Source of the DNA: Eubacteriales bacterium
GTDB lineage: Bacteria > Bacillota > Clostridia > Christensenellales > CAG-138
Direction of reading: 5' to 3'
DNA: 64,000 nt
Assembly (NCBI GenBank): GCA_021373115.1
Contig: JAJFTI010000009.1
Location: forward strand, 1 to 64,000
Each line of letters starts with the position of its first letter. The first letter of the stretch is position 1. Positions 24,803 through 34,407 of the stretch are shown one piece after another. A program made the translations under genes and the position numbers. Under the pieces are notes generated by a model. The model was not told where the DNA came from and did no database searches. It was given only the letters and a program-made list of their open reading frames with translations.

Positions 24803-25750
24803 ATGCCGAAAAAACCTCTTGTCAGCGTTGTCTGCCCCTGTTACAACGAAGAGCTGATGCTGCCGCTGTATTACGAGACCATGCGCGAACGGGTGCTCAC
24901 ACGGCTGACGGATTACGACTTTGAGTTGATTCTTATAAACGACGGCTCCAAGGATCAAACGCTGAAAATCCTGCGCGAGCTGGCAAAAGCGGATGAACGC
25001 GTCAAGTATATTTCATTCTCCCGTAATTTTGGCAAGGAAGCTGCCATGTATGCCGGGCTGCAGCACGCGAAAGGCGACTTTGTCTGCGTTATGGACTGCG
25101 ACCTGCAGGACCCGCCCGAACTGATCGAAGAAATGCTCGCCAAACTTTCCGCCGAGGACTGCGACTGCGTTGCTACGCGCCGCGTGACGCGTAAGGGCGA
25201 GCCGAAGATAAGAAGCGCGTTTGCCCGCGCGTTTTACCGGATCATCAATCGCATTTCGGATACGGAGTTCGTAGACGGCGCGCGCGATTTTCGCATGATG
25301 CGCCGCTGCGTGGCGGACGCGGTCCTCTCGCTCGGCGAGTACCACCGTTTCTCCAAGGGAATCTTCATGTGGGTGGGGTTTGACACCGTCTGGCTCGAAT
25401 ATGAAAACGTGGAGCGTGCGGCGGGCGAGACGAAGTGGTCGTTCTGGAAGCTGATGTGCTATGCAATCGAAGGAATCGTTTCGTTTTCCACCGCGCCGCT
25501 GCAGCTTGCGACCGCCGTCGGCGGCGTCGTATCGGCGATGGCGCTCGTCTACATGCTCATCCGCGTGTTCATTGCATTGATCTGGGGGAACCCCGTCGCG
25601 GGCTATCCGTCGCTGCTGTCGATCATGCTGTTTCTCGGAGGGTTTGTGCTGCTCGCGCTCGGCATCATCGGCGAATATGTCGCGCGCACTTATATGCAGG
25701 TGAAACGTCGCCCGATCTATATTCAAAAGGAGAGCAACATCCAATCCTAG
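24803..25750 (+). CDS. GtrB/DPM1-like polyprenyl-phosphate glycosyltransferase
   Basis: 315 residues. GT-A family 2 domain with VVCPCYNEE at the N-terminus, LINDGSKD, the metal motif DCDLQDPPEL and an RDFRMM loop; two membrane helices (about 233-258 and 270-295) at the C-terminus. This layout is that of enzymes that load a sugar onto undecaprenyl phosphate for use outside the membrane (GtrB, ArnC, YkcC). AAAGGAGAG precedes the ATG. Sugar unknown. Confidence 0.9.
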   Translation: MPKKPLVSVVCPCYNEELMLPLYYETMRERVLTRLTDYDFELILINDGSKDQTLKILRELAKADERVKYISFSRNFGKEAAMYAGLQHAKGDFVCVMDCDLQDPPELIEEMLAKLSAEDCDCVATRRVTRKGEPKIRSAFARAFYRIINRISDTEFVDGARDFRMMRRCVADAVLSLGEYHRFSKGIFMWVGFDTVWLEYENVERAAGETKWSFWKLMCYAIEGIVSFSTAPLQLATAVGGVVSAMALVYMLIRVFIALIWGNPVAGYPSLLSIMLFLGGFVLLALGIIGEYVARTYMQVKRRPIYIQKESNIQS

Positions 25751-25771
25751 AGGATTGATTCAAGCGAAAAA

Positions 25772-25806
25772 CAGGACGGAGCGGCTTGCCCCGTCCTGCG
25801 TTATTT
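25772..25806 (+). terminator. Terminator after the GtrB-like gene
   Basis: CAGGACGG (25772-25779) pairs with CCGTCCTG (25791-25798), followed by TTATTTTT. Confidence 0.8.
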
Positions 25807-25930
25807 TTGTATGCCGTTTCTGTAAAACGGGTAAAAAATGGCGCTGATCCGCTCGTAAATTGCAGTATGTTTTGCAGGCGGCAAAGTTGTAAACCTTGCG
25901 TGAAGAAACGCGACAACGCCCCGGGCGCGT

Positions 25931-25959
25931 TTGACAGACCCCCTGCCAAATGGTACACT
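25931..25959 (+). promoter_or_regulatory. Promoter of the polysaccharide operon
   Basis: TTGACA (25931-25936), 17 bases, TACACT (25954-25959). No clear terminator follows until 40026, so it may drive all genes from 26024 onward. Confidence 0.75.
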
Positions 25960-26023
25960 ACGATAGGCGTAGATTAGAGTAGCCGGGGGTGGATTCACCC
26001 GGAAAATGAAGGGAAGCTGGAGA

Positions 26024-26887
26024 ATGGCGGACGTAACGGCAATCGTGCTGACGCTGAACGAAGAAGCGAATCTGGAAGCCTGTTTGCGCTCCGTTGAGGG
26101 GTTTTGCGCGCGCGTTGTGGTGATCGACAGCGGCAGTTCGGATCGAACGCTGGAGATTGCCGGAGCATACGGCGCGGATATTTACGAACACCCGTTTACC
26201 TATTATGCCGCGCAGTACAATTGGGGCGTGGACAACGCGAATATCACGACAAAATGGACGCTTCGCCTGGATGCGGACGAACGCTTTACGCCCGAAGTAT
26301 GCAAAGCCTGTGAATCGCAGATGGCCGAGCATGACGCGGACGAGGTGAACGGAATCGTTCTGGAGAGCGACTTTTTCTTTTTAGGCCGCCAGATGAAGCA
26401 TGGCGGCAGTAAAAAACGAAAAATCATGCTCTTTAAGACGGGGAAAGGGCGAATCGAAGATCGCAAGCGGGACGCGCATACGATCCTTCTGGAAGGAACC
26501 GCCGTCTCGATCCGCGAGCGTTACCTGCATTACGATTTTAAGGATTTAACCAGCTATATCGCGCGGTACAACTGGTATGCCATTCGTGAGCTGAGCGACT
26601 ACATTGAGTATGAAAACGGCGCGTCCTACGACGCGAATACGGACGAGCGGCTCCGCCGTCACCGCAAAAAAAAGTTCACCATTTATTATCGCGCGCCTAT
26701 GTTTTTGCGCGCATGGCTCTGGTTCGTCTATAACTATTATTTCCGGCTCGGATTTCTGGACGGGAAAGAAGGATATCTTTACCACTATTTTGAGAGTTAC
26801 TGGTACCGCTTTCTCGTTGATGCGAAGATTTACGAGTACCGTAAAACCGGCCGCGCGGCGGAAGAACTTCGCGCGCTGGGGAAGTGA
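26024..26887 (+). CDS. Family 2 glycosyltransferase (WaaE/KdtX-like)
   Basis: 287 residues. It begins with AIVLTLNEEANLE, then VIDSGSSDRT and a metal motif RLDADERF; the HYDFKDL and YNWYAIRE region toward the end is typical of WaaE-like transferases that act on lipopolysaccharide-type acceptors. ATG 26024 is preferred over 26006 because the protein begins at the conserved strand; GGGAAG is the likely ribosome site. First gene of the long operon. Confidence 0.85.
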   Translation: MADVTAIVLTLNEEANLEACLRSVEGFCARVVVIDSGSSDRTLEIAGAYGADIYEHPFTYYAAQYNWGVDNANITTKWTLRLDADERFTPEVCKACESQMAEHDADEVNGIVLESDFFFLGRQMKHGGSKKRKIMLFKTGKGRIEDRKRDAHTILLEGTAVSIRERYLHYDFKDLTSYIARYNWYAIRELSDYIEYENGASYDANTDERLRRHRKKKFTIYYRAPMFLRAWLWFVYNYYFRLGFLDGKEGYLYHYFESYWYRFLVDAKIYEYRKTGRAAEELRALGK

Positions 26888-26895
26888 GCGCGAAC

Positions 26896-28005
26896 ATGGC
26901 AGATTCGCCGGTGCGCGTATTGATGGTGCTTACCGTTCGCTATGCGAAAAACGGTATCACCGGCAGTGTGATGAATTACGTATCCCGCCTCGATCCGGCG
27001 CGCGTGCGCTGTGATCTTGTTTCGCCGAACGAGCCGGATGCGGAAGGAAGGGCTGCGGTAGAGCGCACGGGCGGAAAGGTTTTTGTTTTACGCGGGCGGA
27101 ACCGGAACCCGGTTTCGTATCTGCGCGCGCTGGCCGGGATCATCCGGTCGCGGGAGATCGAGGTTCTGCATGCGCACGGAAACAGCGCGACGCTCTATCT
27201 GGAGATGCGCGCGGGGCAGATCGGCGGCGCGAAGGTGCGGATACCGCATTCGCACAACACAACCTGCAGGATGAAACTTGCGGATCGCCTGCTGCGCGGC
27301 GTGTTTTACCGGAGCATAACGGATGCTCTTGCCTGCTCGCATGCGGCGGGGAAGTGGCTTTTTCCGAGCTACCCGTTTACGGTGCTCAACAATGCGGTGG
27401 AAACAGAGCGGTTTCGCTTCGATCCGGCGATTCGAAACGAGGCGCGAACCGCGCTCGGGCTGGAGGAAGACGCGTTTGCGCTATTACACATTGGCGCGTT
27501 CAACGCACAGAAGAACCAGCCGTATCTGCTCGGCGCGTTCGCGCGGTACTGCAAAGACAAGCCGCAAGCGGTGCTGCTGCTCGCCGGGGACGGCGGAGGC
27601 AGGGACCCCTGCGAAGCGCTGGCCGGGCGGCTTGGCCTGACGGAACGTGTTCGCTTTCTCGGCTGGCGGGAGGACGTTCCCGCGCTGCTTTTCGCGGCGG
27701 ATGCTTTCGTTCTTCCCTCGCTGCACGAGGGGCTGCCGCTGACGCTTGTCGAGGCGCAGTGCGCTGGGCTTACCTGCATCGCTTCCGACCGCGTAACGCG
27801 CGAAGCTGCGCTGACCGGGCTTGTATCGTTTTGTGCGATCGACTCGGAGGAGGCGTTTGCCAGCGCAATTGCGCGGGTAAAGGAGCAGGACCGCAAAACA
27901 GCGAGTGCGAAAGCGATCGCGCGGATGAAAGAAGCAGGGTTCGATGCTCGAAGCAACGTGGAACGATTGATGCAGACCTATGAAACGCTCGTGAATCTTG
28001 AATAG
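26896..28005 (+). CDS. Family 4 glycosyltransferase (EpsF-like)
   Basis: 369 residues, GT-B fold. The N-terminal Rossmann domain has GITGSVMNYV and HAHGNSATLYL; the C-terminal domain has the donor-binding region with GAFNAQKNQ, FLGWREDVP and PSLHEGLPLTLVEAQ (E-x7-E). An ATG at 26896 has GGGGAAG at 12 bases; a GTG at 26884 overlaps the preceding stop but has no room for a ribosome site. Likely a retaining transferase of the surface polysaccharide. Confidence 0.88.
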   Translation: MADSPVRVLMVLTVRYAKNGITGSVMNYVSRLDPARVRCDLVSPNEPDAEGRAAVERTGGKVFVLRGRNRNPVSYLRALAGIIRSREIEVLHAHGNSATLYLEMRAGQIGGAKVRIPHSHNTTCRMKLADRLLRGVFYRSITDALACSHAAGKWLFPSYPFTVLNNAVETERFRFDPAIRNEARTALGLEEDAFALLHIGAFNAQKNQPYLLGAFARYCKDKPQAVLLLAGDGGGRDPCEALAGRLGLTERVRFLGWREDVPALLFAADAFVLPSLHEGLPLTLVEAQCAGLTCIASDRVTREAALTGLVSFCAIDSEEAFASAIARVKEQDRKTASAKAIARMKEAGFDARSNVERLMQTYETLVNLE

Positions 28006-28065
28006 AGCAAAGATTTGGCGCATTTGCTTTCGGGCGGGACATTTGATGAGGTGCAAAGACGCATA

Positions 28066-29145
28066 ATGAAGAAACTAATGGTCGTAACGCACAAAATGAG
28101 CGGTGGCGGCTGCGAGCGGGTGATCGCGCAGCTGCTGAATTGCTTTGCGCGCGACGGGATTGACTGTACGCTGGTGACCGAATGCGGCGTTCCGTCGTTT
28201 TACGACCTGCCGGAATCCGTACGTCAGATCTATCTGACGTTTGACGACACGCTGAAATCCACCGGCATTTTTCGCGCGTATCGAAAACTCAGGAAGCTCG
28301 TAAAACAGGAAAAACCGGATGCCGTACTCGCGCTGCCGGAGAAGGTGAACGTTTGGACGGTTCTGTTTCTGCTGGGTACGGGGGTGCCCGTTGTGGTCAG
28401 CGAGCGGAACGATCCGCACCGTCACCCCGAAAACCGGATCAAGCGAATCCTGCGCAAGCTGGTCTATCCGTTTGCGAAAGGATTCATTTTTCAGACGCAG
28501 GATGCGGCGGACTATTTTCCAAAGTCGATTCGCAAACGCGGCGTGGTACTCGATAACCCGCTGGACACGAGCCGTATTCCCGCGCCGCATGAGGGCGTGC
28601 GCCGAAAAGTGATCTGCGCGGCAGGGCGGCTGCATGAACAGAAAAATTTCAACCTGCTCATTCGCGCGTTTGCGCGATTCTACAAAACGCACCACGCGTA
28701 TTCTCTCGAAATCTACGGCGAAGGGCCGGAGAAGAACGATTTGATGAAGACCGCGAGCAGTCTTGGCGTGGCGGCTGCGGTGCACCTGCCCGGGCAGAGC
28801 AAAACGCTACTGGAGGATATCAACGACAGCGAGATGTTCGTGCTCAGTTCGGACTATGAAGGAATGCCGAACGTGCTGATCGAAGCAATGGCCTGCGGGC
28901 TATGCTGCATTGCGACGGACTGTCCCATTGGCGGCGTTCGGTCGCTGATTGAGCACGGCGAAAACGGCCTGTTGATTCCAATCCGCAACGAACGGGCGCT
29001 GCTTGCCGCCATGACGGAGGTTGCGGACAATCCAACGCTTGCAAAACAGATTGGCTTTCGCGCGGCGCAGATACAGGAACGGCTGGACGAGGTGGTTGTT
29101 GCCGCCAAATGGAGGAAATATCTTGAAACCGTCGTGGATCGATAA
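28066..29145 (+). CDS. Family 4 glycosyltransferase
   Basis: 359 residues, GT-B fold. SGGGCERV (acceptor-side Gly loop) near the start, VVSERNDPHR, an AGRLHEQKNFN strand, EIYGEGPEKN and SDYEGMPNVLIEAMACG, which carries the E-x7-E pair. It fits GalNAc/Glc-type retaining transferases such as AmsD/PglH relatives, but specificity cannot be read. ATG 28066 is preferred; the frame upstream has no ribosome site. Its end overlaps the next gene by 23 bases. Confidence 0.88.
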   Translation: MKKLMVVTHKMSGGGCERVIAQLLNCFARDGIDCTLVTECGVPSFYDLPESVRQIYLTFDDTLKSTGIFRAYRKLRKLVKQEKPDAVLALPEKVNVWTVLFLLGTGVPVVVSERNDPHRHPENRIKRILRKLVYPFAKGFIFQTQDAADYFPKSIRKRGVVLDNPLDTSRIPAPHEGVRRKVICAAGRLHEQKNFNLLIRAFARFYKTHHAYSLEIYGEGPEKNDLMKTASSLGVAAAVHLPGQSKTLLEDINDSEMFVLSSDYEGMPNVLIEAMACGLCCIATDCPIGGVRSLIEHGENGLLIPIRNERALLAAMTEVADNPTLAKQIGFRAAQIQERLDEVVVAAKWRKYLETVVDR

Positions 29146-31234
29146 ACAGCTTCCGCTGCTGGCGGATCTGGCGTTTGCGCTGTATTTGTCAACCGAGATT
29201 CTGCTGGCGCATACGGTTCTGTCGCAGCTTTGCATGCTGCTCTTTTTTGGCGTAACGGCGATATACGTCTTTCGGAGCAAACGGGTGTTTTTCTCCTGGT
29301 GGATAATCGCCGGCGCGCTGGTCATCCTTTGGGGTGTTACCGTTTCGTTTGCCTGGGCGATTGACCGCGACGCGTCGTTTTCCATGGTAAAAACCCTGAT
29401 GGTTAACCTTGTATTTTTCTTCGTTCTGCTCCAATATCTGCTGCTGCAGGGAAACCTTTTGCGCTATTTTTCGGTGTTTGTGCTGCTTATCACCGCCATG
29501 TCCGCGGTGGCGGTTGCGCTGATTCTGCCGATTACGGTGGAATGGACCCGGGCCGGAAACCTGATTGGAGTGAACCCGAATTGGTTGGGAATGCTTGCCG
29601 CCAGCGCGATCGGCTTTTGCCTTCTTTTGGCCGCGCAGCGAAAAAAAGCGCTCTGGCTGCTGCCAATTCTGATTCTCGCACCTACCGTGGCGCTTACCAA
29701 ATCCACAAAGGGAGCCGTTCTAGCGGCCATTTTATTCGTCATATTACTGCTGATCCTCTATCCGAAATACTGGTATCTGAAACTGGCCGGGCTTTTGGTA
29801 CTCGCAGCCGCGGCGTTCTATTTTTTAATCTATCAGGAAAACGCGCTCAGCAATACGGTGTTTCACCGTTTCCAGCAGCTTGCGCATTACCTGCTGAAGG
29901 GGGTAGGTAGCGACGAGTCCTTTACGAACCGGAGTTCGCTGGCTTCCGTTGCAATGGAAGCGTTTCGCAACCGCCCGTGGACGGGCTGGGGAATCGACTG
30001 CTTCCGCTTTCTGGAAGGCGCGGTTCAAACATACTCCCATTGCAACTTTACCGAGCTGCTTGCTTCCGGCGGCGTACCGCTCCTGATTCTTTACTATGGC
30101 GCGCAGCTGACCGCGGTTGCGCTGGCGGCGCGCTCGCTCTATCGAACGCGGGCAAAACGCGCCGAATTACGCGACGAGCGGAAAATTGTCGGCGCAATGA
30201 CGGTATTCCTGCTTGCGCAGGTGGCCATGGACGCCGGCATGGTGTCCTATTATGACCGCACGATGGCGGTTTATCCCGTGCTGCTGATTGCCGCGACGCG
30301 GCTAATGGATAAGCGCGACAAGGACGGAGAAAGGCTGTATGCCTGCCTTCGGCATCCGGAAAAGCTGTTCGTCTGGCTTGCGGAGCACGGGTGGTTTCGC
30401 AGGATGGACGACGAGAAATATCTCAAGCGGTTTTATCGCGCACGCCTGGGAAAGCAGCTGCATCTGAATCCGCCGGTTACGATGAACGAAAAGATCCAGT
30501 GGCTCAAACTGCACGATCGCAACCCGCAGCACGCGCGCCTTGTGGACAAGCTTGCCGTGCGCGATTTTGTTTCGGAAACAATCGGTCCGGAATACCTCGT
30601 GGAATTGCTTGGATCGTGGGATGATGCGGGCAAAATTGACTTCTCGGAATTGCCGGAACGGTTTGTGCTCAAGTGCTCGCATAACTCCGGCGGCGTAATC
30701 GTCTGCAAAGATAAAAGCAAGCTGAATTTGAAGGCGGCGCGAAAGATGCTGCGCCGCCAGCTGAAAAGGAGCTATTATGCGCAGGGGCGCGAGTGGCTCT
30801 ACAAGGATGTTCCGCCGCGCGTGCTCTGCGAGGCGTTTCTCGGATCGGAAGACGGCAGGCTGCCCGACGATTATAAGTTCTTTTGCTTCGACGGCGCTGT
30901 CCGCGCGGTCTGCGTCTGCACGAACCGAAAGGATAAGCATGCGGATTACTATTTCTTTGACCGTGATTTCAACCGCCTTGCGGTGAACGAAGCGACGGCG
31001 AACCTGCCGCCGGATTTTGAAATTGATAAACCGATGCGGTTTGAGCAAATGCGCTCGCTGGCGGAAACGCTCGGCGCGGGAATTAAGCACGTTCGTGTCG
31101 ATTTATATGATACCGAAGCGGGAATCAAGTTTGGCGAAATGACATTCTTCGACCAGAGCGGATTCGCCGATGATTATGTGGGCGACGGCGACCGCGTTAT
31201 GGGCGAGTTTTTACAACTGGAGGAACAGGCATGA
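29123..31234 (+). CDS. O-antigen ligase/polymerase fused to TupA-like ATP-grasp
   Basis: 703 residues from TTG 29123, with GGAGG 7 bases upstream. Residues about 10-400 hold roughly ten to twelve membrane helices with the Wzy_C/WaaL features NPNWLGM, WTGWGIDCF and SHCNFTELLASGG. Residues about 430-703 form a TupA-like ATP-grasp domain: NEKIQWLKLHDRNP, DKLAVRDFV, FVLKCSHNSGG, DDYKFFCFDG, VRVDLY and GEMTFFDQSG. Stand-alone TupA enzymes make teichuronopeptide-like links. The fusion suggests that polymerisation or ligation of the glycan is tied to addition of an amino acid or peptide; this is inference. It overlaps genes on both sides. Confidence 0.85.
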   Translation: MKPSWIDKQLPLLADLAFALYLSTEILLAHTVLSQLCMLLFFGVTAIYVFRSKRVFFSWWIIAGALVILWGVTVSFAWAIDRDASFSMVKTLMVNLVFFFVLLQYLLLQGNLLRYFSVFVLLITAMSAVAVALILPITVEWTRAGNLIGVNPNWLGMLAASAIGFCLLLAAQRKKALWLLPILILAPTVALTKSTKGAVLAAILFVILLLILYPKYWYLKLAGLLVLAAAAFYFLIYQENALSNTVFHRFQQLAHYLLKGVGSDESFTNRSSLASVAMEAFRNRPWTGWGIDCFRFLEGAVQTYSHCNFTELLASGGVPLLILYYGAQLTAVALAARSLYRTRAKRAELRDERKIVGAMTVFLLAQVAMDAGMVSYYDRTMAVYPVLLIAATRLMDKRDKDGERLYACLRHPEKLFVWLAEHGWFRRMDDEKYLKRFYRARLGKQLHLNPPVTMNEKIQWLKLHDRNPQHARLVDKLAVRDFVSETIGPEYLVELLGSWDDAGKIDFSELPERFVLKCSHNSGGVIVCKDKSKLNLKAARKMLRRQLKRSYYAQGREWLYKDVPPRVLCEAFLGSEDGRLPDDYKFFCFDGAVRAVCVCTNRKDKHADYYFFDRDFNRLAVNEATANLPPDFEIDKPMRFEQMRSLAETLGAGIKHVRVDLYDTEAGIKFGEMTFFDQSGFADDYVGDGDRVMGEFLQLEEQA

Positions 31235-32385
31235 GCTTGGAGATTTTGATTGGCGCGGATGTGGTACCGACCGCGTCCAACCTGGGCGCGTTTCAAACTA
31301 ACGCGCCGCAATTGCTCTTGAACGGATTGAACGAAATCTGGAACGCCGCGGACATGCGGATTTTTAATCTGGAAGCGCCGCTTGCGGACGCGGAAAGCGC
31401 GGCGGAAAAGTGCGGGCCGCATCTGCTCGCGCCAACGAAGTGCGCACTAGGGCTCGCTTCGCTGAACCCAACGGGGATTTGCCTGTGCAACAACCATATT
31501 CTCGACCATGGCGCGGAAGGGCTTGCTTCCACAAAAGCCGCGCTGAAGGCTAAACACCTCTCCGCGTTTGGAGCGGGAGAAGACCTCGACGAAGCGGACA
31601 GGCCGTTTATCTTTGTGAAGCACGGAGTGCGAATTGCCATTTACGCCGTCTGCGAGCACGAGTTCTCCTGCGCGACGGAGCGCACGGCGGGTGCGAACCC
31701 GCTCGATCTCGTAAATTTAAGCGACCGGATTCGCGATATCCGGAGCAATTGCGATCGCCTGATCGTTTTGTACCATGGCGGGCGCGAGCACTATGCCTAT
31801 CCTTCGCCGGAACTGCAGAGAGCCTGCCGCAAGATGGCGGACTGCGGCGCGTCCCTCGTTGTCTGCCAGCACAGCCACTGCGTTGGCAGCGCCGAAAAGT
31901 GGAACGGGGCGACCATCGTCTATGGGCAGGGGAACTTCATTTTCGACGCGGCGGACGGCGGCGAAGGATTTGACACCGGCCTGATTGTGAAGTACACGGT
32001 TGGCGACTTTGGCGCGGACGCTGTTTCCTATATTCCCATTGTCCGTGCAAACGGTGGCGCGGCGCTTGCGGAGGAGACCAAGGCAAGCGAGATTCTGGAC
32101 GCGTTTGGCAAGCGCTCGCTTCGCATTCGCATCGAGGGTTTTGTTTCCGCGCGGTATACATCCTACGCTGCGGAACAGAAGGAGAAACTGCTTCAGGTTT
32201 TCCTCAGCGGAAACGCGGTATTAAAAGCCGTCAACGTTCTTTCCGGGCGGAGGCCCGCGCGCGTTTACGGCCGACAGGCGAAAACGAATATTCTGAACAC
32301 CCTGCGCTGCGAGTCGATCCGCGAACTTCTAACGGAGGGCCTGCGGGTTGATGCCGCCGCCCGGCGTTCGGACAAACGCGCGTAA
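31231..32385 (+). CDS. CapA-like metallophosphatase family protein
   Basis: 384 residues. Motifs of the PGA_cap/CapA family in order: IGADVVP, FNLEAPLAD, CNNHILDHG, YHGGREHYAYPS, CQHSHCVG and YGQGNFIFD. No signal peptide, so it may work in the cytoplasm, unlike poly-gamma-glutamate CapA. A C-terminal helical part of about 100 residues is extra. GGAGGAACAGGC precedes the ATG, inside the end of the ligase/TupA gene (ATGA overlap). With an ATP-grasp domain next to it, peptide decoration of the polysaccharide is plausible. Confidence 0.82.
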   Translation: MSLEILIGADVVPTASNLGAFQTNAPQLLLNGLNEIWNAADMRIFNLEAPLADAESAAEKCGPHLLAPTKCALGLASLNPTGICLCNNHILDHGAEGLASTKAALKAKHLSAFGAGEDLDEADRPFIFVKHGVRIAIYAVCEHEFSCATERTAGANPLDLVNLSDRIRDIRSNCDRLIVLYHGGREHYAYPSPELQRACRKMADCGASLVVCQHSHCVGSAEKWNGATIVYGQGNFIFDAADGGEGFDTGLIVKYTVGDFGADAVSYIPIVRANGGAALAEETKASEILDAFGKRSLRIRIEGFVSARYTSYAAEQKEKLLQVFLSGNAVLKAVNVLSGRRPARVYGRQAKTNILNTLRCESIRELLTEGLRVDAAARRSDKRA

Positions 32386-32424
32386 GATCACCGCGCGGAT
32401 TTGATTGGAAGGATAAGTAAGGGA

Positions 32425-33468
32425 ATGTTTTTTAGCGTACTGGTTCCGGTCTACAACGCCGAACCTTTCTTAAAAGATTGCATGGATTCGGTTTTGCGGC
32501 AAAGCGAGCAGGACTTTGAAATTATTCTTGTCAACGACGGATCGGTGGACGGCGGCGGCATGATTTGCGACCGCTATCGCGCGCTGCATGCCGGCAAGAT
32601 CAAGGTGCTGCATCAACCGAACCGGGGTCTCATCAGCGCGCGCCGCGCGGGGATAAACGCCGCGGAGGGGGAATACTGCATCTTTCTGGATGCGGATGAC
32701 ACCCTGGAGCCGGACGCGCTTGCGGTGATTCGCGAAACAATTGCGCGCGAACAGGCGGATATCGTGGTCTTTAATTATTACAACCGTTACGAACCGGAGT
32801 TTACAACCGCCGTCGCCGAAGCGGTGTTTGCCGACAACACGGTTTTTCGCGGTGAAGCGGAGAAAAAGCCCGTTTATACCGAGATGATTGGCTCCTGGCG
32901 GCTCAACAACCTCTGTACCAAGGCGATCCGTTCGCCATTGGTCAAGCAGGACGATACGCCCTATGAAGAATATGCCGCAAATCCGCACACGGAGGATCTG
33001 CTGCAGTCGCTCTACCCGGTCACGCACGCGGAAACGATCGTCTACCGCTCCGTTCCGCTGTATAATTACCGCCGGATTCAGCAGAGCATATCAACGCGTG
33101 TGTTGCCGGGGAAGATCGACAAGCAGTTCAACGACGCGGTAATGAACCGGCTTCGCGCGTACATGACCCTATGGGGGATGGATACGCCGGAACAGCTGGA
33201 ACGCTTTCACGCGCGCAAGATCAACGGCCTGATTACCCTCTTCTGGCAACACTACCGAGCCGCCGACGGCGACGAAGAGAAGCGCGCGATGATGGATTAT
33301 CCTTGGGGAACGCATCTTGACGCGGAGGATCTGAAGTACGCAACAAGCGCCGCGCTGCCACGCATGCGCCGGATTCAGCTGGATGCGATCCTGCATCATA
33401 AAAAGCATAAGCTGGACTGGATTGCCCGTATCGGTGAAATTCGCATGAGGGCGTCCCATGGAGAATGA
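32425..33468 (+). CDS. Family 2 glycosyltransferase
   Basis: 347 residues. GT-A domain with SVLVPVYNAEPFL, VNDGSVDGG, GLISARRAG and the metal motif FLDADDTL, then an accessory helical C-terminal half of about 140 residues. ATG 32425 starts at the conserved strand; TTG 32401 also opens the frame. GGAAGGA is the probable ribosome site. Overlaps the next gene by 11 bases. Confidence 0.87.
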   Translation: MFFSVLVPVYNAEPFLKDCMDSVLRQSEQDFEIILVNDGSVDGGGMICDRYRALHAGKIKVLHQPNRGLISARRAGINAAEGEYCIFLDADDTLEPDALAVIRETIAREQADIVVFNYYNRYEPEFTTAVAEAVFADNTVFRGEAEKKPVYTEMIGSWRLNNLCTKAIRSPLVKQDDTPYEEYAANPHTEDLLQSLYPVTHAETIVYRSVPLYNYRRIQQSISTRVLPGKIDKQFNDAVMNRLRAYMTLWGMDTPEQLERFHARKINGLITLFWQHYRAADGDEEKRAMMDYPWGTHLDAEDLKYATSAALPRMRRIQLDAILHHKKHKLDWIARIGEIRMRASHGE

Positions 33469-34396
33469 ACAGCCGCTTGTTTCGATCGTTTGCGACACGT
33501 TCCATCACGCGCCGTATATCCGGGACGCGCTGGAGGGTTTTCTCGCGCAGGAAACAAGTTTTTCAACGGAAATCATCATGCATGACGACGCGTCAACGGA
33601 CGGTACGGCCGATATCATTCGGGAATTCGAACGCGCCCACCCCGGCCGATTTCGTTGCGTATACCGCGAACAGAACATCTATTCGCAGGATCCGAAGATT
33701 CTGGAACACTATGTGTTTCCGCTCGCGCGGGGCAAGTACGTCGCCATCTGCGAAGGGGACGATTACTGGACGAATCCGAGAAAACTGCAAATGCAGATCG
33801 ACTATATGGAATCGCACCCGGACTGCGCGTTCTGCGTTTCCTCCGCCGAGATGGTCACCCCCGAAAAGGGGCATCTCGGTTGGGTAAGGCCGTATGAATC
33901 CGACTGCGACATTCCAATGGACGAACTCATTCGCGGCGGAGGCGGGTTTGTGCCCACAGCCTCCATTGTAACGCGGACGCAGCTCGCGCAAAACCGCGCG
34001 CCGTTTTGCGACATGGCGGATGTGGACGACGCGGTGCTCCAGCTCTGGTTTGGCGCAAACGGCACGACGCACTATTTCGCCGAGCCGACGTGCGCCTATC
34101 GCTACGAGGTGCCCGGCTCCTGGACGAAGACATTCTTCGCGTCCGACCGGGCGTCGCGGATTCGGCATCACGAGGGGATGATCCGCGCGCTGAAGGCGTT
34201 TAACGAACAGTTCGGCGGCAAATGGCAGGACGCGGTGGATTTCTGCATCATCCACCAGCAGCAGTTTGAAATACTGCGCCTGAAGAACGATGTGAAAACG
34301 CTTGAACAGCCGCCGTTTCGAGAACAGTATCTGCAATTGCCGCGGCATCGCCGGCTGCGGATGCGGCTGGCACGGCTTGGCATTCTAAGGAACTAG
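33458..34396 (+). CDS. Family 2 glycosyltransferase (tandem paralogue A)
   Basis: 312 residues. Begins VSIVCDTFHHAPYIRDAL; then MHDDASTDGTADI and CEGDDYWT, the metal motif of a subgroup often found in capsule clusters. The next gene has the same order of motifs and the same C-terminal LPRHRRLRM-like end, so the pair comes from duplication. The start overlaps the preceding gene. Confidence 0.87.
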   Translation: MENEQPLVSIVCDTFHHAPYIRDALEGFLAQETSFSTEIIMHDDASTDGTADIIREFERAHPGRFRCVYREQNIYSQDPKILEHYVFPLARGKYVAICEGDDYWTNPRKLQMQIDYMESHPDCAFCVSSAEMVTPEKGHLGWVRPYESDCDIPMDELIRGGGGFVPTASIVTRTQLAQNRAPFCDMADVDDAVLQLWFGANGTTHYFAEPTCAYRYEVPGSWTKTFFASDRASRIRHHEGMIRALKAFNEQFGGKWQDAVDFCIIHQQQFEILRLKNDVKTLEQPPFREQYLQLPRHRRLRMRLARLGILRN

Positions 34397-34407
34397 GCGA
34401 GGACGCA

